Shown here: piece after piece, positions 36,461-47,414 of the stretch | How positions within the stretch are numbered: position 1 is the stretch's first letter | Layout: every line of letters begins with the position of its first letter | Source of the DNA: Plumapathes pennacea | Lineage: Eukaryota; Cnidaria; Anthozoa; Antipatharia; Myriopathidae | Length of the DNA: 64,000 nt | NCBI GenBank assembly: GCA_964036295.1 | Contig: OZ038469.1 | Span: 15,185,591-15,249,590 of the forward strand | Direction: 5' to 3' | Position numbers and translations under genes: made by a program | Notes under the pieces: generated by a model | Database searches by the model: none | The model's input: only the letters and a program-made list of their open reading frames with translations | What the model was told of the DNA's origin: nothing

Positions 36461-37006
36461 AATAAGTAGACCTCTCACTCCCAAAGTCCTAACATATGAT
36501 CTAGATGTGGCTAGCATGGTTCTGTTATTGGTAGACACAGTGCTCAACATTCATGGTATGTTTGCCCACTATACTCGGGGCAACCAAGAAATTTGGTCAG
36601 GCAGGTAAATTCAGAGTCAGGCAACCAGAAATTATGAAACATCCAATTGCTTGAAGTCAATCTACAGCCTGAAGGCAACCAACCTAAAACCTTATGTTGA
36701 GCACTGGGACATGTATTGAACTTCGATGCAAGGGCAGTTCTAATGTAATATTTAGATAGAGTTCTGCATGAAATGCAAAAAGTTAATTTTAGGACAGACT
36801 GAAACCTCAGGAGTTTTGAATTATTTTCTCTATGCATTATAAATTCATTGCACAAACCATATGGATCATAATTTCACTTTGAATAATTTCAAGTTGAGGC
36901 ATGTATGGTGTTTCAGGCGAAAACCTTCAGTTGAGCACATAGCTGTCAAATACGTAGTACAAGTAAATGTCTGATTTGTGTGGGCTTTTTCATATATATT
37001 TATATC

Positions 37007-37160
37007 CTAACCCTTTCACTCCTGAGCTTAAAATACAAATTCTTCCAACCATTCAAAGAGAAAATGTATGAGTGATGTAGTGAGAATTTAAGTACCAATC
37101 AGGTTTTGTTTCAGCAAACTATCAAGTGGCAGATTTGTGACATTGTAATCTGGTGACAGA
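37007..37160. repeat. Dispersed repeat family B, copy 2
   Basis: Begins AACCCTTTCACTCCTGAGCT, followed by AAATTCTTCCAACC and AATGTATGAGTGATGTAGTG. The right end is indistinct. Confidence 0.65.
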
Positions 37161-37632
37161 CTGAAATCACAATATTTAATGATTATCTCTTTTTAGCTTT
37201 GGCTTCTAATAATTTAAACATTCTTCCAATAATATTATTACAATGCAAAATCTGTGTTTTTGTTACCAAGGCTGGTAGGTTTTTTTCAAATCATACTTTA
37301 AGTCATATTTCTAAATTATTGTAACTAATAAATAAAGTATTCAACAATATTATTGTTTTTGTAGTCTACCACAAGCTCTTTGCTGAATTATTATGTTCTG
37401 GTTAGGTTGTAATGTGAATATTGATTGTATCAACCTGAAGTGCTTGTGTTTCTTTTGTTGCTTTCCCTTCTGCTTTTAAGCAAAGTTACATGAAGTTCTT
37501 GTACTTGTGTTGCTAGTGAAAACCAGGCTATAGCTGTTGCACATTGATTGTAAAATAAAAAGTAATTTTGGGTGTCTTATTGTCATATATTGTCATGTGT
37601 GTTGCCCAGGATCAAATGGTTGGGGACAACCC

Positions 37633-37996
37633 GGGGGGGTACTCCCATATATTTCCTACACAGGGATGTTCCGCCCAATAGGGTATTATTTTCAGGGTCT
37701 TCTGTCTTATACAGGGTATCAAATTTTACATTTTCGTGTCTTAGACAGGGTTATTTTCCAAAGATTTTCTCCTCTTCTCCTCCACCCTTAACCACATTTT
37801 TCCTCTCACCATTTTTGCGTGATTTCTTTGTATGCTCCAGTGGAAATGCGTGCAATGCAGGCTAACTTGTCTAAAATTAGTCTTGAACAGGGTAGCAAAA
37901 TTTCCATTTTTGTGTCTTGAATAGGGTCAGGGTTTTATAGAGTCAGCGGAACCCCCCTACCCAAGTTCCTATTGAGTACCCCCCCCCCCCCCCCCT
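37633..37996. mobile_element. Repeat family D with G-tract and C-tract ends, copy 1
   Basis: Opens with GGGGGGGTACTCCCATATAT and closes with GAGTACCCCC followed by a C run of about 20. The ends are thus inverted. The inside repeats 'CAGGGT-(A/T)T' phrases (GGGTATTATTTTCAGGGTCT, GAATAGGGTCAGGGTTTTAT). Copy 2 is at 51321-51629. Confidence 0.75.
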
Positions 37997-38323
37997 GGGG
38001 GGGACAACTTGAAAACATGCAACACAATGTTGTAATAGAATATTCTGCACCTATTGTCACAGCATCACAGTTTTCTGAACACTTTGTAGAAAGAAGAACA
38101 AGATGAAGAGGTACCCCATTATCTTAGGATGCAGGGTATTCTGTAGTTACATTACCTTCTCCCCCCGACATACGAGTAGGCTGGGAATGAGGAGGGAAAC
38201 CTGGTGACGAAAAAGCTGAAGCATGACGTCACGCTGTTTTCCGCCATGATGGTTTTCAGCTGAGCGTTTTTTTACGGAAGAGTTTCTTCGCTCTGGTTTC
38301 ATCGACGACGAATTTACTTATAT

Positions 38324-41300
38324 ATGAACGAAGTATATGTGGATGAGAGAGAAGGCTTGTTGAGTGGAGAAATGAACGCAACCACTGACGAACGATTTCC
38401 TCGAGTGGCAAGGGTGAGTAACTTTGAATCGGCCTTTCAGCCATTTTTAGTCCCGTATATATGTTCTGGATGTGTGTTTTCATACGAAGTAACTTCATGT
38501 GTTCGCTTCATGTGTTACATAATGTGTTTAAGAGCGACGATCTATTCCTATCGCGTTTTGATTGAACCAGTGGTTTTCTGACCTCTTTTTATACACCAGT
38601 GCTGGCATGTGGTGATAAAATACCGCAGTTTCTAGTGTTCATATTATTCTGGTTATCTCCCGTCTTTTAAAAATAGACGGGCCGTACAAAACAGAGCGAT
38701 TTTGGCGTTGTCTTGAATTTCGAGCCTCAATTTACGCCTTGTGTATTTGAACTATTTTTACTGTCATATTCCTTGAACGAATTATGATTCGATTGCCGTT
38801 GTTGTAGGTGACACTTTTGACAGTTCAAGAGTTGGAAATTTTCTAGGTAGAGTAAAATAGTTTGCCTTTGACAGTGAAGGGTTTTAATAACATAATTATA
38901 CCAAATCATATTTTTGATATTGTTAATATACCACATCCGCCCAACCATTAGCAAACTGAATAAATTAGCTCTTGTCAATACTACGGAGTACTGGACCTGC
39001 TACAGCGTTAAATTAAAGTTAAAATTATCACTGTGACATGTGATATGTAACACTTCATATTATTTTCTCTTTATGATATATTTATTAAATATTGACGAAT
39101 AGTAACCTTCTGTAGAACAAGTTGTGCTGAATGATAAATTCTTTTATAACTGGTTTGGAAAATTGCTATAAAAAAAAGACTCAAGAGGGAAAGGGTTAAG
39201 GGTTTGTAGCTGTAACTTGACAATAGGGAGCTTAAGCAAACTAGGATGACAATGGCAATGCGAGGAACCAGGAAAAAAGGTTTTATTTCCATATTTCTTA
39301 TGTCCTTGTAACTTCGCTTATTCTAAAGTTGCTCCAATTTGTTCTGTTTTTCTGACAAAGTTCTGGCTAAAGTAGAGAATACCCGGCCACTGCTTTCCAT
39401 TTCAATACAATCTATTGTATATCATTGCCTCGTTCTACAATAATTTACATTATAATTTATATTATAATTTATGGGTGGACGGGTATTCTATATTTGCTCC
39501 AAAGTTCTATTGCTTTGTAAGAAGAGTGACTGTCGTAATTTCTCAAAATGTCGTCCACGTTCTGACAACAACCGTGAGTGCATGATGACCCAGAGATAGC
39601 ATCAATTTCACATATTCATGTGCACCTTTTGTGTTGTGCAATGAGTTATGCTTAAGCTCTCTATTCAAACTTCTTGGTCTAACTCTGAGAAAGTGAATTA
39701 CTGGTACTTGTTGCTCAGACTTGGCAGGAGGACGAGGAAGAGGTTGATAATGATGATGATGAGGGTCGTCCAACAAGGGAACGGAGACGACGGTTGAGCA
39801 GTGACAGAGCAGCTGGGCTGCGTGATGAGGCACCACACGAAGATGAAGAGGATGACGAGGAAATGCTAAAATATGGTGCAAACAGTGTAATGATGCTGAT
39901 TGTGCCTGTGTCGACATGCATGTTGGTGGTTGTGGCAACCATTGCATCAGTGACATATTACACAGAAAACAATGGAACCTACTTGTAAGTTCAAAAATTC
40001 AAAAATATTGATAAGATTTGTGTGGGAAAAGTTGCTGCAGTGCAAGTTGTTGGGACATAAGGATTACTTATGATGTGTGCTTATTTTGTCAGGATGAGAC
40101 AAGATCTATATTTTGTATTCAGGTTATAACTAACCCAAAAGGAGAAAAATACACTACATATATATACACTTTCTTGCATGGATACATATGATTTGGTCTG
40201 TTTGTTTTCATTTTTACTCAGAGTGTACACTCCTTTTCATGAGGAGGGAGACATCAGCGCAGGCCAGAAAGCAGGAGAGGCGATTGCTAATGCCTTCATA
40301 GTGATTGGAGTTGTACTGGTGTTAACGATCTTACTGGTGGTGCTGTACAAGTTCCGATGTTATTGTGTAAGTTGGATATTCAACAGCTCGACTTCAGATG
40401 AAAGAACATCCACCGTTTTGTCAAACACGATTCTTACCAGCTGATTGTTTCCTCTGCAGGTCATATCTGGCTGGCTTGTGCTCTCATCACTAATGTTGTT
40501 GTTCTTTTTTGGATACATTTACTTTCAGTAAGTATTCTCCTGATACCAGATATTCTTTTGCCAATACTGTTCATTGCCAGCAGGAGAGATTGAAGAGATT
40601 GAAGTGGTGTACAGTAAGTCAAGGTGACAAATGCATGGTGTTTAGATCGTTGTATGCTGTGCCATATTCTTGTGACACTTGCTTGATTTTTAGCTAGCTA
40701 TCATTGCACAAGACTATGGATTCAAGTACAGAGTTTTAGTTCAGTATACTCTAGTGTACATAAAGCTTGTACGACTTAACCAAGAAACTCTATACTAGGA
40801 CTCGCTATAAATAATTAGTTCAGAATACATTTTCTACAGCATAACTTGCACACAAGAAAATCAGGCTTTCCCATACAGTGAAAGTTTTCCTTGAGACTGA
40901 AGTTACATGGTAATGGTGACAAATGCTGAGAACAGAAGTGGTGTCAAGAGCATATTTTTACATGGTGTCTGTTCTCGTAAGTGACCTCACCCCTCTTTCT
41001 CACAACAGAGAGCTCCTGAAGGGTTATAATGTAGCAATGGACTACATCACACTGGCCCTCATCATCTGGAACTTTGGAGTGGTAGGCATGATATGCATCC
41101 ACTGGAAGGGACCTCTTCGACTACAGCAGGCCTATCTTATTTTAGTCAGTGCTCTTATGGTAAGTACAGTTCAGGAATGCATTATCAAACTTATGACTCA
41201 TGAAATATTTTTCTCTCATGTGCTACTTGATGGAATTGTGACATGTGACTGATAACCCCTGGCTGGTGTAGGATAATAAAGACAATAAACTACTGTCAGT

Positions 41301-43663
41301 GAGGAAATATGCATTGATATTTGTCCGAAGATATTATCTGTTTCAAGAAGCAAACAGTTACCTGAGAATTTTATTGTTTACGTGGTATACATTTTAAATA
41401 TTTTTGTATTCAGAGTAGCAGATGCTGCATAAATTATGAGCCATCTCTCAACACTGTGGTGAGTCTGAGAAACTTTATTTCCTCAGGCTTTAGTGTTCAT
41501 CAAATATTTACCAGACTGGACAACATGGGCAATATTAGGAGCAATTTCTTTGTATGGTAGGTTTAAGGGAAGGTTTTGCTTTATATATGCTTCCCAAGCA
41601 TGTTTCTCACAAGAGAACTGATGTGAGTAGTTTTGCCTATAGATAATAAGAACCAAATCTGAGTTGCCTTCATAGTCACAATGAATCAAGCATCTCCTCC
41701 TCCCCCCCTCCCTTCCCCCCCTCCCTTCCCCCCCCCCCCCCCCCCCCCCTTAGAGCCAATTTGCACTTTTTGCTTCTTGCATCAAGTTTTCATCTTCTGT
41801 CATTCTTGGCATGGACTGACTTCGTCTGATTCCTAGTAATTTACTGGTACATAACAGTTGTACAACAGGATGAACTGGAAACCAGAATTTTCTTTTCTGT
41901 TTCAGATCTGTTTGCTGTACTGTGCCCCAAAGGGCCTCTGAAGATCCTCGTTCAAACCGCACAGGAAAGAGACGAGCCACTGTTTCCATCACTGATCTAC
42001 TCTTGTAAGTGAATAGCACTTACATTATAAGAATTTGTTGAATATTTTTTAGGCAATACTAAGCCTAAGGGCTCTGGTCAGTTGCTATTTTATTACAAAC
42101 CTTTGTCAGTGAGTCAAAACATGTTGTTTTTTCATTGTAGTCTACTTTGACCCATAATTTTGGACACATGCTACAAAAAGATGGTCATTTCAATCAATAC
42201 ACCCTGGACCTTTCTGAGAATTTTCTATCAGTTCTGTTGTAAGAGCAAGGAGGAATTCCATAGCATTTCCAGGGAATTATGAGCCTAAACAACCATAATT
42301 CTATAGTGCTTTGTCCAGGAGTATTATCCTTCACTCTGTTATAATTCAGCAACCATGATGTGGAGCTTTGGAATGGCTGATAGAGAACGTGAACCCAGAA
42401 CTGATGTAGTCATGTCTCATGAGAACTACCAGGACTCTAATGAGGAGGAGGAGGAGGAGTATACTGGATCAGCAGAGGGTGGTTTGAATGATGATGATGC
42501 GGGGCAGGCTGTGCGTGCCCTGGGAAACCATAATGAGATACAAGAACAAGAGGTTGCAGATGGAGCTGCTGATGAGGAAGAGAGTAAGTGACTGTTGGCA
42601 AACATTTTTTGCAGCGAGTTATGCAGTTTGGTGTGGAGAAAGTGGTTGGTGATCTACTGCTTGTTAGGAGCATAGCAACTATCAGAAACCTTTTGAATAG
42701 GTCTCCAGCTGTAAATGTAGCAGCTCCCTGTTTCTAAGGTTAGGGTTTTTGCTCAGTTGTTTACCGTGTGAGTATTGTTTTGTTGACCAATGGTATAAGA
42801 GCTTTGGAAAGGTCCTATATTGCCCACTTGGGTTCAAGACTACCATTCCAAATTCTACTACAGTAACACTACTCATACATCATGTTCAAGGAGGAGTCAT
42901 AATTTAGTGGCAACAAAGATGTTTGATAATGATCGGATACTTGATCTGTTAAATAGCATTCAAATATTATTAATTGTTTTATTGTCACACATGTTTGCTT
43001 TTCAGAGGGTGTCAAACTTGGTCTGGGAGATTTTATCTTCTACAGTGTCCTTGTTGGGAAAGCTTCGTCATACAAAGACTGGAACACAACAATTGCATGT
43101 TTTGTTGCCATCCTTATTGTAAGTAATATCAAAGTGTACAATAAAGTAGTGATCATGGAGACCACCATCCTTCCTTCCTCCCTTTCCCCTTTCCTCCTCT
43201 TCCTTATTTTTATCCCTCACTCCCCCTCTTGCTCCCCTCACCCCCCCCCCCTCCCCTCCTTCCCCTTCCCTTCCCTCACTCTCTGGCTGAATCCCCCCCC
43301 CCCCCCCCATGTACACCTCTTTTTCCCTTCTATCAATCCCCTCCCCTCCCCCCTCCTTCTATCCCTCCATCTATCCTCCCTCCCATCCTCTGTCTCTCTT
43401 CCCTTCCACTCCTCTGTTTTGAAGAACAGTGTACCTGCAGGTCTATTATGTTGCATAGGTGGATACTAATAACTTGTGGATAAAACTTAAGGCCTTTGTT
43501 TTTGCAGGGTTTGTGTCTCACACTGCTACTACTGGCAATCTGGAGAAAGGCTCTGCCTGCTTTGCCAATTTCAATAACCTTTGGCTTGATCTTCAACTTT
43601 GCCACAAAAGAACTTGTAAAGCCATTCATGGACAGTATTTCAAGCCAGCAAGCATTTATTTGA
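38324..43663 (+). CDS. PSEN1: Presenilin, 10 exons
   Basis: Encodes 463 aa (human PSEN1 467), the aspartyl protease subunit of gamma-secretase, which cuts Notch, APP and other type I membrane proteins within the membrane. Exons: 38324-38413, 39719-39984, 40222-40366, 40460-40527, 41009-41159, 41487-41556, 41906-42004, 42350-42583, 43006-43118, 43508-43663. The N-terminal 80 residues are acidic and unstructured. Catalytic Asp264 is in [12 protein letters not shown] and Asp383 in [11 protein letters not shown]. The PAL motif is at 429-431 and the end is SSQQAFI. The large cytosolic loop (exon 8) carries an E-rich run (NEEEEEEY) in place of the vertebrate sequence. The codon of Asp264 is itself split by intron 6 (G|AT). 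Vertebrate PSEN1 and PSEN2 arose by later duplication, so the symbol means the single presenilin. Confidence 0.98.
41190..41345. repeat. Relative of the 2955-3300 repeat in presenilin intron 5
   Basis: Shares ATGACTCATGAAATATTT, ACATGTGACTGATAACCCC and GGATAATAAAGACAATAAAC with 2955-3300. It lacks the captured ORF. Confidence 0.65.
41700..41752. repeat. C-rich tract in presenilin intron 6
   Basis: CCCCCCTCCCTTCCCCCC repeated, then about 25 consecutive C. It lies 155 bp before the exon 7 acceptor. Confidence 0.85.
43150..43425. repeat. Polypyrimidine stretch in presenilin intron 9
   Basis: Almost pure C/T over about 270 bp with two C runs (about 43237 and 43297). The proline/serine-rich and glycine/arginine-rich ORFs on the two strands here are composition artefacts. 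Confidence 0.85.
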
Positions 43664-43861
43664 GGAAACCCTCACGTGATCATTCAGTAACACTTTCTAT
43701 TGCTGGTTATTTATAACATCTAGTGGTTTAGCATTTCCATTGGAATCTTAAAAGGAATCTTTCTCAATAATGATGCTTTATCTGCAATTTTCTTCCAAAA
43801 GCAAATCAAAAATCAGATATCTAGGCTGGGCATTAAAGGGTTACAATAATATTTTTTACCA

Positions 43862-44199
43862 CAACAGACTAGTTTCTCGCTCTCTGATTGATCGATTTAC
43901 CGTGGTAAATAAGAGACCAGACAACGATGCTGACGCCAGCTGATGCCAGCATGTCACGTTTTGCAGCGAAATACAACGAAAGTTTCCTGTATATTTCTAA
44001 ATGTTGTGGTAAAAAACAAATTTCCACTGGTTTGCCGTGGTGTGGACTCTTATTTACCACAATTTACGTCATCACATGGTCAAAATTAGTTGCGGACTCA
44101 CTTGGCGAAGCGCCTCGTGAGTCCACAACATTTTGACCATGTGATGACGTAAATCGTAGTAAATGAGAGTCCACACCATGGCAAACCAGTGGAAATTTA
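43862..44199. mobile_element. Composite element family E with palindromic core, copy 1
   Basis: The palindrome 44017-44199 has arms of about 75 bp: AAATTTCCACTGGTTTGCCG on the left and CAAACCAGTGGAAATTT on the right. Internally TTTACGTCATCACATGGTCA pairs with TGACCATGTGATGACGTAAA. Upstream, CGTGGTAAATAAGAGACCAG and a short ATG ORF from 43951 (MSRFAAKYNESF) belong to the same element. The design is the same as 52853-53336. Confidence 0.75.
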
Positions 44200-44674
44200 T
44201 TAAATATTTTGTATACACTGTAGATGTTGTTGAGTGTATAGAATGAGTGCTGGATCCAGGGGGTTTGGGGGTTCATTCTAACCACGCCTTTGGCTTTCTT
44301 ATTAGCATGCAAAAATACCAATCTGAACATTTTACTTTTACTCAAGAGTACACTAAATTGAGGAAATGCCATTTCAGGGAATCATGACCCCCCTCCATAA
44401 AATCCTGGATACACCTCAGATAGAATGAGTAGTTTTACTGCCAATCTTTTTTCAAAGGAATTTTCTAATATTTCTCTATATTGCTCTCATGAAGGATCAG
44501 TGCTTGAAATGTCAGTGAACATGTTCTGTATGGTGATCAACCTTCTATCACAGAATATGTTTCACTGTTATGCAAAATATGTTACCAGCACTAGAGCTTG
44601 TAAGAAGAAAAATGTGATACTTCCAAGATGCCTGTTGCAAGGCCTGATGTGATCCTTTCTTTTGGAAATAGAAG

Positions 44675-44957
44675 GAAACCAAAACCAAGGTTATCACACA
44701 GGCCAATCACAGAGACCAGCTCAGCCAATTGGAAGCCAAAGTAATTTGCGTTTGGTCTTGTGATTGGTTTTACTTTCCAATCAGCAGTGCGAGTACACGC
44801 CATCGCTTGCGTGAGAACTGTTTGGTTTTGGTTTTGGTTTTGTTCCTGATTGGCTGAGCATGTGGACAAACTTGTGTGTACCAATCCGAAAGCGAAGCAA
44901 ACGCAAAACCAAAGCAATCACACATTTACTTTTGACAGTTATCCGAAAACCGCTCTA
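44675..44957. mobile_element. MITE family A, copy 2
   Basis: Inverted orientation relative to copy 1. The right end TATCCGAAAACCGCTCTA is intact. The left end has lost the TAGAGC tip and begins near AAACCAAAACCAAGG. It contains GCGAGTACACGCCATCGCTTG and GGTTTTGGTTTTGGTTTTG. Confidence 0.8.
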
Positions 44958-45277
44958 TGTGATATTGCTGTAGTTTGCTTTGGAGGTGAATCATGTAATA
45001 TTACTGTGCTGTGTAAAAAACAATCATCTTGTAGTTACCATATAGTCAAGGTGCATGATTTCTTTTGACTTAGTTTATTTTCTAATGAACACGAAAGAAT
45101 AAAGCTGTTCCTGAACAGTGAAGCACTGCAGAACAGGATTGAAAGAAACACATGTTTGGTTTTTTTGTTCATTAGTTTTCACTGAAGTAATTTGCTGCCT
45201 CCCATAAAAAAAAAAAAAGTATTGCATTGTCCTCTGCTGAATATCACACCAACCAGAGTCAATTCTGAGATATACAG

Positions 45278-45577
45278 CAGGGTTTGTCTGGTTCATGGAA
45301 AACCTAGAAAGTCATGGAATTTTCGAATTTCATTTTCCAGGCCTGGAAAGTCATGGAATTTAAATGTGCGTCATGGAAAGTCATGGAAAATGGCGTCCAT
45401 TGTACGAAATACAATTCTTTTGAATGAAAAAAGCGAAAATGAGTCTGGAAACAGAACCATGAATTTTATATTCAAAAACAACTGGTCAACTTTATTGTCA
45501 TGGAAAACTCTAATAGGTCATGGAAAAAGTCATGGAAAGTCATGGAATTTTTAAAACCCAAAAGAGTACGAACCCTG
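45278..45577. mobile_element. hAT-like MITE with GTCATGGAAA repeats
   Basis: Runs from CAGGGTTTGTCTGGTTCATGG to AAGAGTACGAACCCTG, with short inverted CAGGGTT(T/C)GT ends. The interior repeats TGGAAAGTCATGGAATTT several times. This type is widespread in aquatic animal genomes (from memory). No transposase; the target duplication is not clear. Confidence 0.7.
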
Positions 45578-45919
45578 TACAGTAAACCCAATCAGTCCTC
45601 ACATTATTTTTTTTGCATCTTTTTATTTTTATTATATATATATATAATTGTTTACTTACAAGATTAGCAAGTAGTTATAAACTAATCTAGGGCTTTTCCT
45701 GTACTTATACTTTAACATAATTTTCATTGACAGCACAAGAATGCTACATAAATAATTGTCTACTTTCTTTACATCTTGTTCTAATCCTTATAATTATGGA
45801 TATATGGAATACCTTGGCATACGTCAAAGTGTATTTTTCCCAAAGGAATATATTACTCTTGGGCCTCTCAGTAAAACCAAGACATCTGGTCAAAATAGAC
45901 TTCTCTCGATTTGTCAGTC

Positions 45920-47350
45920 CTACAATTCCACATGGTTGTTTGCTTGTTCTTGTGAGTCTGCCGGCATTTCTATTTTGCAGTGTTCTTTTAAATCACACAT
46001 CTGGACAGGTTCCAGGTAATGATGAAGAAATGTCTCTAAAGGGCACATAGATTCATTACCACAGCCAGGCAGTGTAACCAGCTCTTCATTCACAAAGACT
46101 TGGACCTTAAATTGGTCAGTCTCATTGTCTTCACCAGAGCTGCAGTTGTACAAGACAAAAACAATATTAGCCCCAAATGGACTTATTTTGCTGGTCTTGT
46201 ACTGTTGTGTAACTCTTATTTCATGAAAATTATCTGCTCGTAGCTTCTCTGAATCCTTGAATAAGCCTAGCAATGCAAAGAGAGGTTGCAGTGTTTCCCC
46301 ATGAGCAAACCTAAATACGCCACGCTTGGTGTGTCCATTCTCAAGGCTCGATGCATTTTGCACTGATTGGTAAATGTCACTTAGCAGGGCGCATGCTATT
46401 TTGTAGGTAATCTCGTAGCCATATCCACGCTTCCAGAAGTGTTTTAGATCGTAGAGATACTCCAAGACTTGCAAGTCATCTACATCAAATATTGTACACC
46501 AGTTGTTGGTGTTACTATGTAACGCCACCTCAAAGGTGCAAGCCACAAACATTGCAACGACGTCCGATGGTGATAAAGCACTGGAGTTCACCTGTATTCT
46601 GCTGGCAACATTTTCAATGACTTCCTGCATGGGCAAGCTTTGTTTAAATTTATCAAACTCATACAAAGATGTCTTGTTTTCTGAAACTTTTCTTTCATAC
46701 TTTGGACACAGGTCAAAGAATCTTAGTAGAGGATCATTTTCTATTTTGCTGGACTCTAAAGCAACTGGCTGGAACTTGCACGATCCTAAACGGCCTTTTT
46801 CCTCAAACAAACCATACGCAAAAGCCATGGCACTTTGAGTTGTTCTTGTCGTACCGGTGCTAATGAAGGAGAAGCGATCCGTAGAATACGGGACGTCAAA
46901 TAAGCTTTCAAACTTCTCTCGCAGTCTTCTGGACAAGTTGTAAATCTCGTCTTCACCAATAGGCGAAAGAAGTTTGTCTTGGGTTTCTGAGAAGGGGCTT
47001 GCCTCAACCGGAAGTGTTAGGTCGCCGGAACGGAAGGGAGGTCTAGAACCAAATACCGCGTTCACTCTTTTAAGCATCTTTTCAATCTTTCCGACATCGC
47101 TTTTGCTGGGGAAGCGCGTTCCATGTCTTGCAACGACGTCGATATAACGAGGTACGCAGAGATCGCTTTTGGGCACTCCAGCAAATGATTCATACCTTTG
47201 AAAGTACCTCGTTTTGCTGGAGAAGTATTGGAGCTGCTCCACAGATATACCTTCGGAAAGACCCTCCGCTTGATGAAATAACCTAAAAGCCATCAGCACA
47301 AGCGCTGCAAACGTAGACAGAGAAACCATACGCGCGTTGATGTCCGCCAT
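45920..47350 (-). CDS. MINPP1: Multiple inositol polyphosphate phosphatase 1, intronless
   Basis: A single 476-codon exon encoding a histidine acid phosphatase of the MINPP branch (human 487 aa), which removes phosphates from InsP6 and InsP5 in the ER/secretory lumen. A hydrophobic signal segment (residues 9-26, starting after MADINAR; Met8 is an alternative start) leads to the catalytic RHGTR at 75-79. The second motif, FAHGETLQP at 348-356, supplies the proton donor. Most animal MINPPs I recall read HAE here, so HGE keeps the Glu but changes the middle residue. Several NxS/T sites (NKT, NSS, NAS, NCS) and Cys pairs support a secreted protein. The end, HVEL, looks like a weakened KDEL-type retrieval signal (human ends SDEL). 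No introns, unlike its neighbours, so a retrogene origin is possible. Confidence 0.95.
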   Translation of the reverse strand: MADINARMVSLSTFAALVLMAFRLFHQAEGLSEGISVEQLQYFSSKTRYFQRYESFAGVPKSDLCVPRYIDVVARHGTRFPSKSDVGKIEKMLKRVNAVFGSRPPFRSGDLTLPVEASPFSETQDKLLSPIGEDEIYNLSRRLREKFESLFDVPYSTDRFSFISTGTTRTTQSAMAFAYGLFEEKGRLGSCKFQPVALESSKIENDPLLRFFDLCPKYERKVSENKTSLYEFDKFKQSLPMQEVIENVASRIQVNSSALSPSDVVAMFVACTFEVALHSNTNNWCTIFDVDDLQVLEYLYDLKHFWKRGYGYEITYKIACALLSDIYQSVQNASSLENGHTKRGVFRFAHGETLQPLFALLGLFKDSEKLRADNFHEIRVTQQYKTSKISPFGANIVFVLYNCSSGEDNETDQFKVQVFVNEELVTLPGCGNESMCPLETFLHHYLEPVQMCDLKEHCKIEMPADSQEQANNHVEL

Positions 47351-47414
47351 CTTGGGGAAGCGACGCCCGCGGTCATCTCAGCAGCGGTCTCTACAATCGG
47401 CCCAGCAACAACCG

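Larger units (their letters stand above)
36461..38323. other. Interval between transporter and presenilin
   Basis: A long AT-rich stretch serves as 3' flank for the transporter (AATAAA near 37329 and 37555). A family-B repeat lies at about 37007-37160 and a family-D element with G/C-tract ends at 37633-37996. The 150 bp before 38324 are GC-richer and contain a TTCCGCCATGATGG site, presumably the presenilin promoter. No gene was seen. Confidence 0.5.
43664..45919. other. Convergent interval between presenilin and MINPP1
   Basis: The two genes are tail to tail. The interval contains a long palindromic element (44017-44199), a family-A MITE (44675-44957) and a hAT-like element of CATGGAAAGTCATGG units (45278-45577), with AT-rich 3' flanks. 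No gene was recognised. Confidence 0.6.

Noticed and set aside
39543-39956. Minus-strand 137-codon ORF
   Set aside because: It is the antisense of presenilin exon 2, whose acidic codons (GAG/GAT) leave the opposite strand open.
42437-42673. Minus-strand His/Pro-rich ORF
   Set aside because: Antisense of presenilin exon 8.
43068-43483. Proline-rich and glycine/arginine-rich ORFs
   Set aside because: They lie in a C/T-only tract inside presenilin intron 9; pure composition artefact.
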